Assembly: GCF_000613125.1 (NCBI RefSeq) | Contig: NZ_HG964497.1 | Location: 1,690,958-1,754,957 of the forward strand | Reading direction: 5' to 3' | DNA from: Bacillus sp. EB01 | GTDB lineage: Bacteria > Bacillota > Bacilli > Bacillales > Cytobacillaceae | DNA length: 64,000 bases | Shown here: positions 51,838 through 60,778 of the stretch, one piece after another | Numbering within the stretch: the stretch's first letter is position 1 | Layout of the letters: each line of letters starts with the position of its first letter | Position numbers and translations under genes: made by a program | Notes under the pieces: generated by a model | What the model saw: the letters and a program-made list of their open reading frames with translations, nothing else | Told to the model about the DNA's origin: nothing | The model's database searches: none

Positions 51838-51857
51838 TTAATCAAACGTTTGATTAA
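51838..51857. promoter_or_regulatory. 20-bp perfect palindrome, copy 2 (core AATCAAACGTTTGATT)
   Basis: Identical to 20376-20395. It lies 22 bases after the exporter pair and about 335 bases before the stress protein gene. Confidence 0.5.
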
Positions 51858-52192
51858 CGAAGGTTCGATATATAGCGACACCGATTGGCATCTGTGTAAA
51901 TAGCAGGTGCTCTTTTTCTGAATAGGTGTAATGGTTCTGTTGGTAACACTTCAACTGTAAAAGATAACCAAAAGTGGTCTAAACCCGACTCGCGTAATAA
52001 TCCATATTAGCCTGTTACTCATAACTTTATAAGAAGGAAGTTCGATAACCCTATATTAATAATGCCGGGATGGGCGCATTCAAACTTCCTATGCAGGAAG
52101 ATTTGAAATGTAATTGTAATTTTATGGAGGATTAGTGTACAGGCATGTCGGGTATTTATTCTTTGTATCAACCTTTAAAGGAGGAAGATCAA
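51858..52192. other. Leader region of the YflT-type stress protein gene
   Basis: About 335 bases with no gene. It ends in a strong ribosome site (AAAGGAGGAAG at 52177-52187). I looked for a sigma-B promoter and found no convincing GTTTAA/GGGTAT pair. Confidence 0.5.
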
Positions 52193-53368
52193 ATGGATAA
52201 GAGAATTGTTGGGGTTTATAACAACGGAGATGAAGCTGTACAAGCTATTGAAGAATTGAAATCACAAGGTTATGACAGGGATTCAATCTCAGTAATTGCA
52301 AAAGACAGAGACGACGTCGAAGACATACATGAAGAAACAGGTACGAAGACAGAAGAAGGCATGGCGACAGGAGCAGCTACAGGAGGAGTTCTTGGCGGAC
52401 TGGCTGGGTTCCTGGCTGGTGTCGGTGCACTTGCCATTCCTGGAGTTGGGCCAATACTTGCGGCGGGGCCAATAGCGGCAACATTGACCGGAGCGGCAGT
52501 TGGAGCGGGTGCCGGAGGTTTGGCTGGGGCGCTGATTGGTATGGGTATTCCTGAGGATGAAGCCAATCGCTACGAAAGTGATGTTAAGGCCGGAAAAATC
52601 CTTGTTCTTGTAGACGAAGAAGGAAGGGGTTTTAACACAACTGACGGGTCTGTGACACGCAACAGCAATGATTGGTCAGGAAGCACGACGATGGACGACC
52701 CTAATCTGAGGCATCGTAATGAGTTCGGTTCAGGCACGGTTGATGCCAACCACGATACCCTTGGTGGAAACCTTCATTCACCAGATGACACAACCCGCAA
52801 GAACCAGGGGCCGATGAATAGTTCGGATACATCCACTAGCGGCCTTCTGCATGGCGGCGCGACAATGGGCGGCTCCAGGCAAACAGATACAGGAGATACC
52901 GGGATGATGAACGGATTTGAAGGAGGACTTAACACTGGCGGTTCCCTTCAAAACAATCAGCATCATGATTATGGCACAGGCGGTTCAGGGGACAACAAAT
53001 TCCTTGGAAGCAACACCTCGTTGGATAATGCAGATACAGGCACATCCGACCCATCAGCGATAAACCAAAATACAGCTGGAGCTGCGTTCGGCACTGATGA
53101 TAATACTATTATCGGTGGTACTGGTGGACCAGGCGGGAATTCAACCGTTGGTAAAAATGAAAGGTTTGATGTGGACCATAACAACGAGCTTAACAGTGAT
53201 CCATCCTTAAATACACCAAATGCGCAACTTGGTGAAAACTATGGAGATTCACTGGTCAGTAACGACCCATTTAGAGGGACAGACGACACCTTAAGAGAAA
53301 CGAACAAAAACCGTGACAGCTTTGATGATCGCTTTAAAGGGGAAGGACGAGATTCCTCCAAGCGTTAA
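52193..53368 (+). CDS. YflT-domain general stress protein with long disordered tail
   Basis: 391 residues. The N-terminal YflT/GSP17M-type domain (about 1-55, MDKRIVGVYNNGDEAVQAIEEL at the start) is followed by a glycine/alanine-rich hydrophobic region (about 55-130) of the kind that inserts in or spans membranes (GVLGGLAGFLAGVGALAIPGVG). The domain then closes with EDEANRYESDVKAGKILVLVD. Residues about 155-391 are low-complexity, rich in N, D, G, S and T, and likely disordered, similar in composition to hydrophilic desiccation-type proteins. The ATG at 52193 follows GGAGGAAG. Confidence 0.82.
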   Translation: MDKRIVGVYNNGDEAVQAIEELKSQGYDRDSISVIAKDRDDVEDIHEETGTKTEEGMATGAATGGVLGGLAGFLAGVGALAIPGVGPILAAGPIAATLTGAAVGAGAGGLAGALIGMGIPEDEANRYESDVKAGKILVLVDEEGRGFNTTDGSVTRNSNDWSGSTTMDDPNLRHRNEFGSGTVDANHDTLGGNLHSPDDTTRKNQGPMNSSDTSTSGLLHGGATMGGSRQTDTGDTGMMNGFEGGLNTGGSLQNNQHHDYGTGGSGDNKFLGSNTSLDNADTGTSDPSAINQNTAGAAFGTDDNTIIGGTGGPGGNSTVGKNERFDVDHNNELNSDPSLNTPNAQLGENYGDSLVSNDPFRGTDDTLRETNKNRDSFDDRFKGEGRDSSKR

Positions 53369-53381
53369 CAACAATTAAATT

Positions 53382-53416
53382 GGAAAAGGCAGGGGGATTC
53401 ATCCCCCTGCCTTTTG
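53382..53416 (+). terminator. Rho-independent terminator of the stress protein gene
   Basis: AAAAGGCAGGGGG / CCCCCTGCCTTTT, 13-bp perfect stem with a 6-nt loop. A second hairpin, GCTGGC/GCCAGC followed by TCTTTTTG, lies at 53434-53459. Confidence 0.9.
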
Positions 53417-53459
53417 TCGTATATTAGAAGCTGGCTGTTAAACGCCAGCTCTTTTTGAA

Positions 53460-53891
53460 GTAACTTGCAGCCTGTTGCAAGGTAATAATCTAAGTTGAGA
53501 TTGTTCAATGTAAACAATCATTTGCCGCGGTTCAATATTCCACCTGGTTGTTTAAAACCTAAACGACGTAAGCCCTACCTCTCTTACATCCTTACGGCTC
53601 CGAAGCCGCGCCAGTGTGAATAAGCCCTTATATGAAAAACAAAAGCAGAATGCCAGTCTGTATTACATTGCAATCCGCACGAATTCAAGTTACTTAAAAA
53701 TGACGAACAATTTATTATAATACACCCAATCCATCGATTTGTCAAATAAAATTTTTATTAACAAATACTGCAAATCAATTTATTTATTAATAAAAGTGAA
53801 GTATGATGGAAAACAAGAATATTTAGATAATCGAAGCATTGCTGGCGCAAGGCATTGGAGTTAGACAACAGAGGATGAGGCAGGTGGAACT
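53460..53891. other. Intergenic region upstream of the ABC exporter
   Basis: About 430 bases. A structured stretch at 53568-53620 contains CGGCT-CCGA-AGCCG and GTAAG/CTTAC arms. Further on are AT-rich stretches with a TATAAT-like TTATTATAATACACC (53712-53726) that may be the exporter promoter. Confidence 0.5.
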
Positions 53892-55637
53892 GTGTCAAAG
53901 ATAGTTTCTTATTTAAAGCCCTACCGCTTACATATGGCGATTGCAATTCTGCTTATGCTCGTCGAACTTGTCGTTGAGTTATGGCAGCCACTTCTTATGG
54001 CGAAAATTATTGATGAAGGGATTATGAAAAAGGATATAGGAGTTGTTACAACCTGGGGTTTGGTCATGCTTGGCGTATCGGCTCTAGCCTTTGGGGCGGG
54101 GATTTTGAACTCCTTTTACGCAGGGCATGCGAGCCAAAGCTATGGCTATGACCTTCGGAAGGCCCTTTTTGAAAAAGTACAATCTTTTTCTTTCTCAAAT
54201 TTTGATCGCTTTTCCACTTCATCGCTCGTTACAAGAATGACGAACGATGTCACGATGATTCAAAATACTGTGTTCATGAGTCTGCGAATCATGATGAGAG
54301 CCCCTTTGCTCATTTTCGGAGGCCTGATAATGGCTCTTGTTGTAGATGTTAAGCTCGGACTTATTCTGGCCGGTGTCACGCCTTTTCTTGTGATTTTTCT
54401 GGGATGGGCGATGACGAAAGCCCGAGGATTCTTCCTGGCGATGCAGAAATACCTTGACCGGGTCAATTCTGTGCTTAGGGAAAACTTAACATCCATGCGC
54501 TTGATCAAAGCATTTTTACGTGGAAAACATGAGGTTGGCCGGTTTGCGGAAGCGAATGACCGATTGAAGGAAAAAACAGTATCCGCTTTTCGACTGATTG
54601 AATACACAACCCCGGTGCTTATGCTGTTCATGAATGCCGGCATCCTCGCAGTGCTCTGGTTTGGCAGTTTTGAGGTTAACGCGGGGGAGACAAAGGTTGG
54701 CGAAGTGGTCGCGATTATAAATTATGGGACGCGGATTACAGGTGCACTCGGTGTTGTCTCGATGATTGTCATGATTTTCTCTCGTGCAAGGGCATCCGTA
54801 CAGAGGGTTGTTGAAGTGTTTGATACAGAAGTGGACCTGCTGGAAACGGCAGATGCAGAGAGCATTAAAGATAAAGCTTCTCAAGGCCAGGTTGAATTTG
54901 ACTCGGTTTCCTTTCAATATCCTGGTACAAGTATTCCGGTCCTTGAAAATATTTCGTTTTCCGCGAAAGCGGAATCGACGGTTGCGATTCTAGGAGCGAC
55001 AGGTTCAGGCAAGACATCCCTCTTTCAGCTGATTCCAAGGCTCTATGATGTGAGTGCCGGACGAATTCTGCTTGATGGGAAGGACATCCGTGATCTGAAG
55101 CTTGAAGAGCTTAGGCGGAAAATTGGCTATGTGCCTCAGGATGTCCTATTGTTCACCGGAACGGTTGCCGAGAATATTTCATGGGGTAAGGAAGGCGCAA
55201 CAATGGAGGAAATTATCGAGGCCGCTGAGAGCGCGCAAATTCATGAATCGATTGGAAAATTCCCGCAGGGCTACGATTCCCGAATCGGTCAAAAAGGGGT
55301 TAATCTTTCGGGGGGCCAGAAGCAGCGGATATCGATTGCGAGAGCGCTCGTACGCAAGCCAAGAATCCTGCTGCTGGATGACAGTACCAGTGCGCTTGAT
55401 ATGAAAACAGAATCAAAGCTGCTGAAGGCATTAAAGAACTACAAATGCACAACCTTGATTATTACACAAAAGATATCTACAGCTGTTAATGCGGATATCA
55501 TCCTTCTTTTGGAAGAAGGAATGATAAAGGCTACCGGCACTCATGCCGATTTGCTCCGGACTGAGCCACTATATAGAAAAATCTATGAGACACAGCAGGA
55601 AGAGGAGAAACGAGTATATGCTGAAGGTATTAACTAA
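53892..55637 (+). CDS. Heterodimeric ABC exporter, degenerate-site half (YfiB-like)
   Basis: Six-helix membrane domain plus ATPase in 581 residues. The opening KPYRLHMAIAILLMLVELVVELWQPLLMAKIIDEGIM (residues 9-45) matches B. subtilis YfiB in pattern. Walker A GATGSGKT is at 368-375 and the signature LSGGQKQR is intact. However, the catalytic Glu after Walker B is Asp (LLLDDSTSALD, D497), and the switch His is Gln (IITQKIS, Q526). It is therefore the non-catalytic half of an asymmetric exporter. GTG start at 53892 after AGGTGG. Overlaps the partner gene by 20 bases. Confidence 0.88.
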   Translation: MSKIVSYLKPYRLHMAIAILLMLVELVVELWQPLLMAKIIDEGIMKKDIGVVTTWGLVMLGVSALAFGAGILNSFYAGHASQSYGYDLRKALFEKVQSFSFSNFDRFSTSSLVTRMTNDVTMIQNTVFMSLRIMMRAPLLIFGGLIMALVVDVKLGLILAGVTPFLVIFLGWAMTKARGFFLAMQKYLDRVNSVLRENLTSMRLIKAFLRGKHEVGRFAEANDRLKEKTVSAFRLIEYTTPVLMLFMNAGILAVLWFGSFEVNAGETKVGEVVAIINYGTRITGALGVVSMIVMIFSRARASVQRVVEVFDTEVDLLETADAESIKDKASQGQVEFDSVSFQYPGTSIPVLENISFSAKAESTVAILGATGSGKTSLFQLIPRLYDVSAGRILLDGKDIRDLKLEELRRKIGYVPQDVLLFTGTVAENISWGKEGATMEEIIEAAESAQIHESIGKFPQGYDSRIGQKGVNLSGGQKQRISIARALVRKPRILLLDDSTSALDMKTESKLLKALKNYKCTTLIITQKISTAVNADIILLLEEGMIKATGTHADLLRTEPLYRKIYETQQEEEKRVYAEGIN

Positions 55638-57429
55638 GCCATTCATGTATCCAAAGCCTGTGATTGAGACGAAGGGGTCTGCCCGAAAAAAGGCTGAAAA
55701 AGCAAAGAACTGGACAGCAACAGTCAAAAAGCTTTGGGATTATCTTTCAGTTAAAAAAGGCGGTATTGTTACAGTATTGTTTCTAGTCATCCTAAGCACA
55801 GGCTTATCGCTCCTCGGCCCGGTACTAATTGGAAGGACGGTTGACCACTATATTGTCACAAAGGAAACGGAAGGGTTATTTGCGCTTTTAATAGGGATCC
55901 TTATTGTGTACGTGTTGTATTCTGCCGCCGTTTTTCTGCAAGGCTATATTATGATTGGAATAGCCCAAAATACAGTTTCCAGGTTAAGAACCGATTTGTT
56001 TACCCATTTGCACCGACTTCCGATTTCTTTTTTTGATAAACGGCAATCAGGTGAATTGATGAGCCGCGTCACTAATGATATTGAAAATGTCAGTACAACT
56101 CTCAACAGTTCGGTTATTCAGGTATTTTCAAGCATCCTCATGCTTGTTGGTACGATTTCAGTCATGCTTTGGCTAAGCCCGCTTTTGACGGTCATTTCCT
56201 TAATTATTGTTCCGCTCATGTATATGGGGATGAAATGGATTACGAATCGCACTGGGGTGCTTTTCAAAAGCCAGCAGCGCAATCTTGGTGAGTTGAATGG
56301 ATTTATTGAGGAAACCATCTCGGGGCAGAGAATTGTCAAGACATTCTCGCAGGAACAAAAGGTGATTGATGAGTTTATTGAGAAAAACGGACGCCTAAGG
56401 CAATCCGGGTTTTGGGCCCAGACATTTTCCGGCTTTATTCCGAAGCTGATGAACGTTTTGAACAACGTCAGCTTTACAATAATTGCTGCGGTTGGCGGTA
56501 TTTTCGCACTTAAAGGGATGATTACAATTGGCGTCATCATTGTTTTTGCTGAATACTCCCGCCAGTTTACACGCCCGCTGAATGACCTTGCCAACCAATT
56601 TAATACGCTCCTTTCGGCAGTTGCCGGCGCTGAGCGGGTATTTGAAATCCTTGCGGAGGATCCCGAATCAACGGATGAAACAGAGGCAATTGAACTGGAA
56701 AAGGTTAAAGGTAAAGTTGAGTTTCGTGAAGTGTCATTTTCCTATGAAAAGGAAGGAAATACAGTCAGGAATATTTCTTTCCTAGCAGAACCGGGTCAGA
56801 TGGTAGCGCTCGTTGGGCCAACAGGTGCCGGGAAGTCCACAATCATTAATTTATTGTCCCGGTTTTATGATCCTGACTCAGGAATGATCCTTATTGACGG
56901 GCACAATACCGCCCTTGTAAAAAGGAAAAGCCTGAGGAGCCATATGGGCTTCGTACTCCAGGATTCCTTCCTTTTTGAAGGTCCGATTTTGGAAAATATC
57001 CGATACGGCAGGCTGGATGCCACTGATGATGAGGTCATTGCAGCGGCAAAGGCTGCCAATGCACATTCGTTTATCATGAAAATGCCAGAGGGATATAACA
57101 CTCATCTTAAACAGGACGGCAGCGGGATATCACAGGGGCAGAAACAGCTCCTATCCATAGCGAGGGCAATCCTTGCCAATCCGACTATCCTAATTCTCGA
57201 TGAAGCGACCAGCTCGATTGACACAATAACAGAGCTAACAATTCAGGAAGCACTAGGCAGGCTAATGGCAGGCCGAACAAGCTTCGTAATTGCTCATCGC
57301 CTGAATACGATTAGCAACGCAGATAAAATTCTTGTGCTAAATAATGGCGAAATTGCAGAACAGGGCAGCCACGAATCTCTTTTAAAGCAAAAGGGCTATT
57401 ATCATGAATTGCAAAATAATAAAAGTTAA
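55618..57429 (+). CDS. Heterodimeric ABC exporter, catalytic half (YfiC-like)
   Basis: 603 residues: six-helix domain (LPISFFDKRQSGELMSRVTNDIENVS is the usual coupling region) and ATPase with Walker A GPTGAGKST, Walker B ILILDEATSSID with catalytic Glu, and the switch His in FVIAHRLNT. Its own signature is degenerate (ISQGQ), so the one competent ATP site combines this Walker A/B with the LSGGQ of the partner. Length equals that of YfiC as I recall it. The ATG at 55618 has GAGGAG 10 nt upstream. Substrate probably drugs or lipids. Confidence 0.88.
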   Translation: MLKVLTKPFMYPKPVIETKGSARKKAEKAKNWTATVKKLWDYLSVKKGGIVTVLFLVILSTGLSLLGPVLIGRTVDHYIVTKETEGLFALLIGILIVYVLYSAAVFLQGYIMIGIAQNTVSRLRTDLFTHLHRLPISFFDKRQSGELMSRVTNDIENVSTTLNSSVIQVFSSILMLVGTISVMLWLSPLLTVISLIIVPLMYMGMKWITNRTGVLFKSQQRNLGELNGFIEETISGQRIVKTFSQEQKVIDEFIEKNGRLRQSGFWAQTFSGFIPKLMNVLNNVSFTIIAAVGGIFALKGMITIGVIIVFAEYSRQFTRPLNDLANQFNTLLSAVAGAERVFEILAEDPESTDETEAIELEKVKGKVEFREVSFSYEKEGNTVRNISFLAEPGQMVALVGPTGAGKSTIINLLSRFYDPDSGMILIDGHNTALVKRKSLRSHMGFVLQDSFLFEGPILENIRYGRLDATDDEVIAAAKAANAHSFIMKMPEGYNTHLKQDGSGISQGQKQLLSIARAILANPTILILDEATSSIDTITELTIQEALGRLMAGRTSFVIAHRLNTISNADKILVLNNGEIAEQGSHESLLKQKGYYHELQNNKS

Positions 57430-57431
57430 TG

Positions 57432-57463
57432 GATTGCCGGGGGGTTCCTGGCAATTTTTTTTG
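57432..57463 (+). terminator. Rho-independent terminator of the exporter operon
   Basis: ATTGCC / GGCAAT stem around a G-rich loop followed by TTTTTTTTG, directly after the stop codon. Confidence 0.85.
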
Positions 57464-57690
57464 CCTATAGCTAGTAAGGGGAGTCCTGCTAGGGAATGAG
57501 ATCAGCTAAATAGTCTATGGATCCATTTTCGGACAAAGATAGACGTAGAGAGGAAGAACAGTGTCGTTTTTTGAAGGATATAGCTGTGAATTGTCGTACG
57601 AAACACGTGTGCAAACGGTTCGAAGACGAGGTGTTATGTCGTAAAATAATACTAGAGGAAGGAAACTATCGAAAGAGATTAGGTGCAAGA

Positions 57691-58986
57691 ATGATTGCAG
57701 AAAAATTGCTGCTCCACATATTGATAATATTAGCGCCTGTTTTTCTTTTCAGCATCATGACCGACGGTTGTAAAATAAAGAAAAATAATTTGGTTTTCAC
57801 GTTGCTCCAGTGCGGTGCGGCGTTTTTAAGTATCGCATTTTCAAATTACTCACACGGTCTTTATTGGGATTTGAGGTTTGTACCGTTAGTCCTTACTACT
57901 TTATATGCAGGCCCTATTCCTGGATCTGCTGTATTATTTGTTATTTTGATCACAAGAGGCTTTATTGGGGGTGATTGGGCTATCTACGCCTACCTAGGGA
58001 GTATGTGCGTAATGATAGTGCCAATCCTGTTTTCGAGAAAGTTTTGGATGTTAAAACCCGAACGCCGAGTAAAGTTCTCTATACTAATAGGTGTATGTTC
58101 AACAACGGCTGCGTTTATAGCCTTTGTTTTATTCGATGGGTTGGTAATGGGAAGCTTTGATACCGGGCATCTCTACAGGGAACTTTTAATAGACGCTTTG
58201 TTCCATGTCCTGGCATTGGCAGTTGCAGCCCGATTAATCGAGGAAATAATAGAAAGACAGCAAATGAGAGAAGAGATAATCCGGACAGAGAAACTGAATA
58301 CAATGGCCGACCTCGCCGGGTCTTTTGCTCATGAGGTAAGAAATCCTTTGACTGTTGTGAAGGGGTTTATCCAGCTTATGCATAAAGAGGCTGATGGGAA
58401 AGATCGTGATTACCTTACACTTACGTTAAGTGAAGTGGGCCGGGCGGAAATGATTATTAGTAACTACCTGAGTTTCGCAAAGCCCGAATTCAATAAAATC
58501 GAGGAATTCAATTATAAAAAATTGCTTTCGGAGATTATTGCCCTGCTCGATCCCCTGGCGGCAAAAGAAGGTGTCATAATTGAAGGGAATCTTTCCGCCG
58601 ACGAATTATATTATGCCACTGACCGTAGCCAAGTGAAACAGGCCATCGTCAATCGTGTGAAAAATGCGATTGAAGCTACCCCCCAGGGAGGGAAGGTAAT
58701 TCTTTCACTCGATTTGGAGGATGGCCAGGCGAGAATAGGTATACGAGATAATGGCCGGGGAATGACAGAGGAACAGCTTTCCAGAATCGGCACTCTCTTT
58801 TACACAACGAAAGACAGAGGAACAGGCCTTGGAACAACAGTGGCAATAGGCATCATACAAGCAATGAAAGGGAACATACAGTTTAAAAGTGAAAAGGGAA
58901 AGGGCACGGAAGTAATGCTTAAGCTCCCGGTCAAGAAAACGGTCCTTGTTCCCGAAACGAAAAGGCTAAGCATACTTAAAGGGTGA
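57691..58986 (+). CDS. KinB-like sporulation sensor histidine kinase
   Basis: Membrane kinase of 431 residues (B. subtilis KinB, as I recall it, is 428). The N-terminus LLLHILIILAPVFLF begins a six-helix sensor of the 5TMR-LYT type (about 6-185). HisKA has its His in GSFAHEVRNPLTVVKGFIQLM and HATPase_c has VKNAIEAT, DNGRGM and GTGLGT. The start at 57691 (AGGTG 5 nt upstream) gives the KinB length; the frame is open to 57517 but those residues look unlike the family and lack a ribosome site. No kapB follows. Expected target: the Spo0F phosphorelay. Confidence 0.85.
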   Translation: MIAEKLLLHILIILAPVFLFSIMTDGCKIKKNNLVFTLLQCGAAFLSIAFSNYSHGLYWDLRFVPLVLTTLYAGPIPGSAVLFVILITRGFIGGDWAIYAYLGSMCVMIVPILFSRKFWMLKPERRVKFSILIGVCSTTAAFIAFVLFDGLVMGSFDTGHLYRELLIDALFHVLALAVAARLIEEIIERQQMREEIIRTEKLNTMADLAGSFAHEVRNPLTVVKGFIQLMHKEADGKDRDYLTLTLSEVGRAEMIISNYLSFAKPEFNKIEEFNYKKLLSEIIALLDPLAAKEGVIIEGNLSADELYYATDRSQVKQAIVNRVKNAIEATPQGGKVILSLDLEDGQARIGIRDNGRGMTEEQLSRIGTLFYTTKDRGTGLGTTVAIGIIQAMKGNIQFKSEKGKGTEVMLKLPVKKTVLVPETKRLSILKG

Positions 58987-59361
58987 GAGAAGAGGTTTCT
59001 GCAAATGGATGCAGAGCCTTTTTTATTTTAAAGTATATGAATTAGGAGAGCGAGCCTGTGAGATCGATGAAAACACAAAATATCATTCGGGGGCGCCTCT
59101 TATTAGGAAATCTTCCTCCCAATAGAAAAAATAGGGGACAAGGAAAAGGTAATGGTCAATAAAAACACTGTTTATCCGATTCCCTTATTGGCTGGTCGAA
59201 TCTTTTTTGGGAAAGTGTGACTTTTTATATCCGTAAACGTCTAACTAAATGTTGGGAAAATGTCGAATGAACACGATTTTTGTAAAACATTCATAGTATA
59301 TTATTTAAAAGATGATAAAATAAGATGGAATAATATTCATTTGTTCAAGGAGAAAATTGAT
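58987..59361. other. Terminator and leader between the two kinase genes
   Basis: GGTTTCTGCA/TGCAGAGCC followed by TTTTTTATTTT (58994-59026) ends the KinB-like gene. The rest, about 330 bases, becomes AT-rich and carries TGTCGAA (59261-59267), a match to the Spo0A-box core, ahead of the next kinase gene. A single 7-mer match is weak evidence. Confidence 0.5.
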
Positions 59362-60588
59362 ATGACTCAGGCTGGCGGCCCATACAATAGAATAAGAAAA
59401 ATTGATAAAGAAGAAATAAAGGCACTTAAGCTTTTTTTTCCCATTTTTTATTTGACTTACCTAGGATACGATGTCATTTTTAATAGGTTTTACTTAGGTG
59501 GCAGCTCAATTTTGGGCGGATTAGGGTGGGTTTTTCCTATTTTAATTGTTTTATTGTTACCTTTTTCATTTTATTTGCACAAAAAAGGGTATCTTTATTC
59601 TATTAAATACTGTTATTTTATTGGTTTTAATCTACTTGATTTATTTAATACAATGGTACTTTATAGCTATATTGACGATGATTTTAAAAGTGGTGCTTTT
59701 GCTGAAATCCTATTTGCTTTTTCAACTCCTATTTTTATAAATAAAAATTATTATTGGGTTGTAACTATTGGACTAATTTTAAAATATATAATAATTGGGT
59801 TCGTCACCCAAACTTTGAATGTTATTAATCCAATTATTTTAATAATTATCATTTCAACTCTTACTTTCATTATTTTATCTAGGATATTCTCTTATCTCAA
59901 ATCTTTAACAGAGGTATATGAAGAAATGAACCATAAAGAAAAGTTAGCGAGCATTGGGCAAATTGCCACTGGTATTGTCCATGAAATACGGAATCCACTT
60001 ACATCACTTAAAGGGTTTATCCAGTTACAGCAAGAAATGCCTGAACAAGTTCAAAAATATTCTCATATCATGAAATCAGAGATTGAAAGGATATCCTCTA
60101 TTGTCGATGATTTAATGATTATAGGTAAGCCAAAACCTTATTTACTTGAGAAGGTGGACCTTAAAGAGATTGTAGATTATGGATTATTTATTTCAGAACA
60201 ACTCGTTGGGGAGAAAACTATAGTTTTTCATAAAGAATACAGCGTGGGTCCTACAGTAATTTTTGGAGATGAAAAGCAATTAAAACAACTTGTTATTAAC
60301 TTGATAAAGAATTCTATTGAATCCATGGGGAACGAAGGTGCAATCACTGTTTGTGTGGATTCCTTAAACGATAAATCAGTAATGTTTAGTATCACTGATG
60401 AGGGGTGTGGTATTCCTGAAGAAAATATTGGAAAGCTATTTGAGCCATTTTTCACTACAAAAAAGGGCGGAACTGGAATTGGATTAATGGTAACTAATCA
60501 AATTGTAAAAGATCACAATGGTAGAATAAATATTGAAAGTAGAATAAATAAAGGTACGAAAATTACAATAAAATTCCCTGCACTTTAA
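59362..60588 (+). CDS. Orphan sensor histidine kinase with six-helix input region
   Basis: 408 residues. Six hydrophobic helices fill about residues 18-185, including FKSGAFAEILFAFSTPIFINK and KYIIIGFVTQTLNVINPI. HisKA has its His in TGIVHEIRNPLTSLKGFIQL, and HATPase_c has LIKNSIESM, DEGCGIP and GTGIGLMV. The membrane region resembles that of the HD-GYP protein encoded next. ATG at 59362, 9 nt after AAGGAG; an open frame to 59260 lacks a ribosome site. No response regulator nearby. Codon and base use are AT-richer than in genes upstream, suggesting transfer. Confidence 0.85.
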   Translation: MTQAGGPYNRIRKIDKEEIKALKLFFPIFYLTYLGYDVIFNRFYLGGSSILGGLGWVFPILIVLLLPFSFYLHKKGYLYSIKYCYFIGFNLLDLFNTMVLYSYIDDDFKSGAFAEILFAFSTPIFINKNYYWVVTIGLILKYIIIGFVTQTLNVINPIILIIIISTLTFIILSRIFSYLKSLTEVYEEMNHKEKLASIGQIATGIVHEIRNPLTSLKGFIQLQQEMPEQVQKYSHIMKSEIERISSIVDDLMIIGKPKPYLLEKVDLKEIVDYGLFISEQLVGEKTIVFHKEYSVGPTVIFGDEKQLKQLVINLIKNSIESMGNEGAITVCVDSLNDKSVMFSITDEGCGIPEENIGKLFEPFFTTKKGGTGIGLMVTNQIVKDHNGRINIESRINKGTKITIKFPAL

Positions 60589-60778
60589 TTAAGAGTAAAT
60601 ATAAAGTTTTACCAAAATCCTTTTAAAATTTTACTTCATTATACATATTTAAACATTGCTACCTATATATTCATGATAAAATTTACATTATAATTGTAGA
60701 AGGATAATTAATAGTATGTTGTTTTCTCGAAGTTTCTGAAAGCAACCTACCGGTATTTAATAGTAGTGAGGTATATAA

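Noticed and set aside
51858-52192. Sigma-B promoter for the YflT-type gene
   Set aside because: No GTTTAA/GGGTAT pair with correct spacing was found despite the stress-protein family.
57517-57690. In-frame extension of the KinB-like kinase
   Set aside because: It lacks a ribosome site and its charged, Cys-containing sequence is unlike the N-terminus of KinB, which matches from 57691.
59261-59267. Spo0A-box core TGTCGAA before the orphan kinase
   Set aside because: A lone 7-base match in AT-rich DNA is expected by chance at this rate; not annotated as a site.
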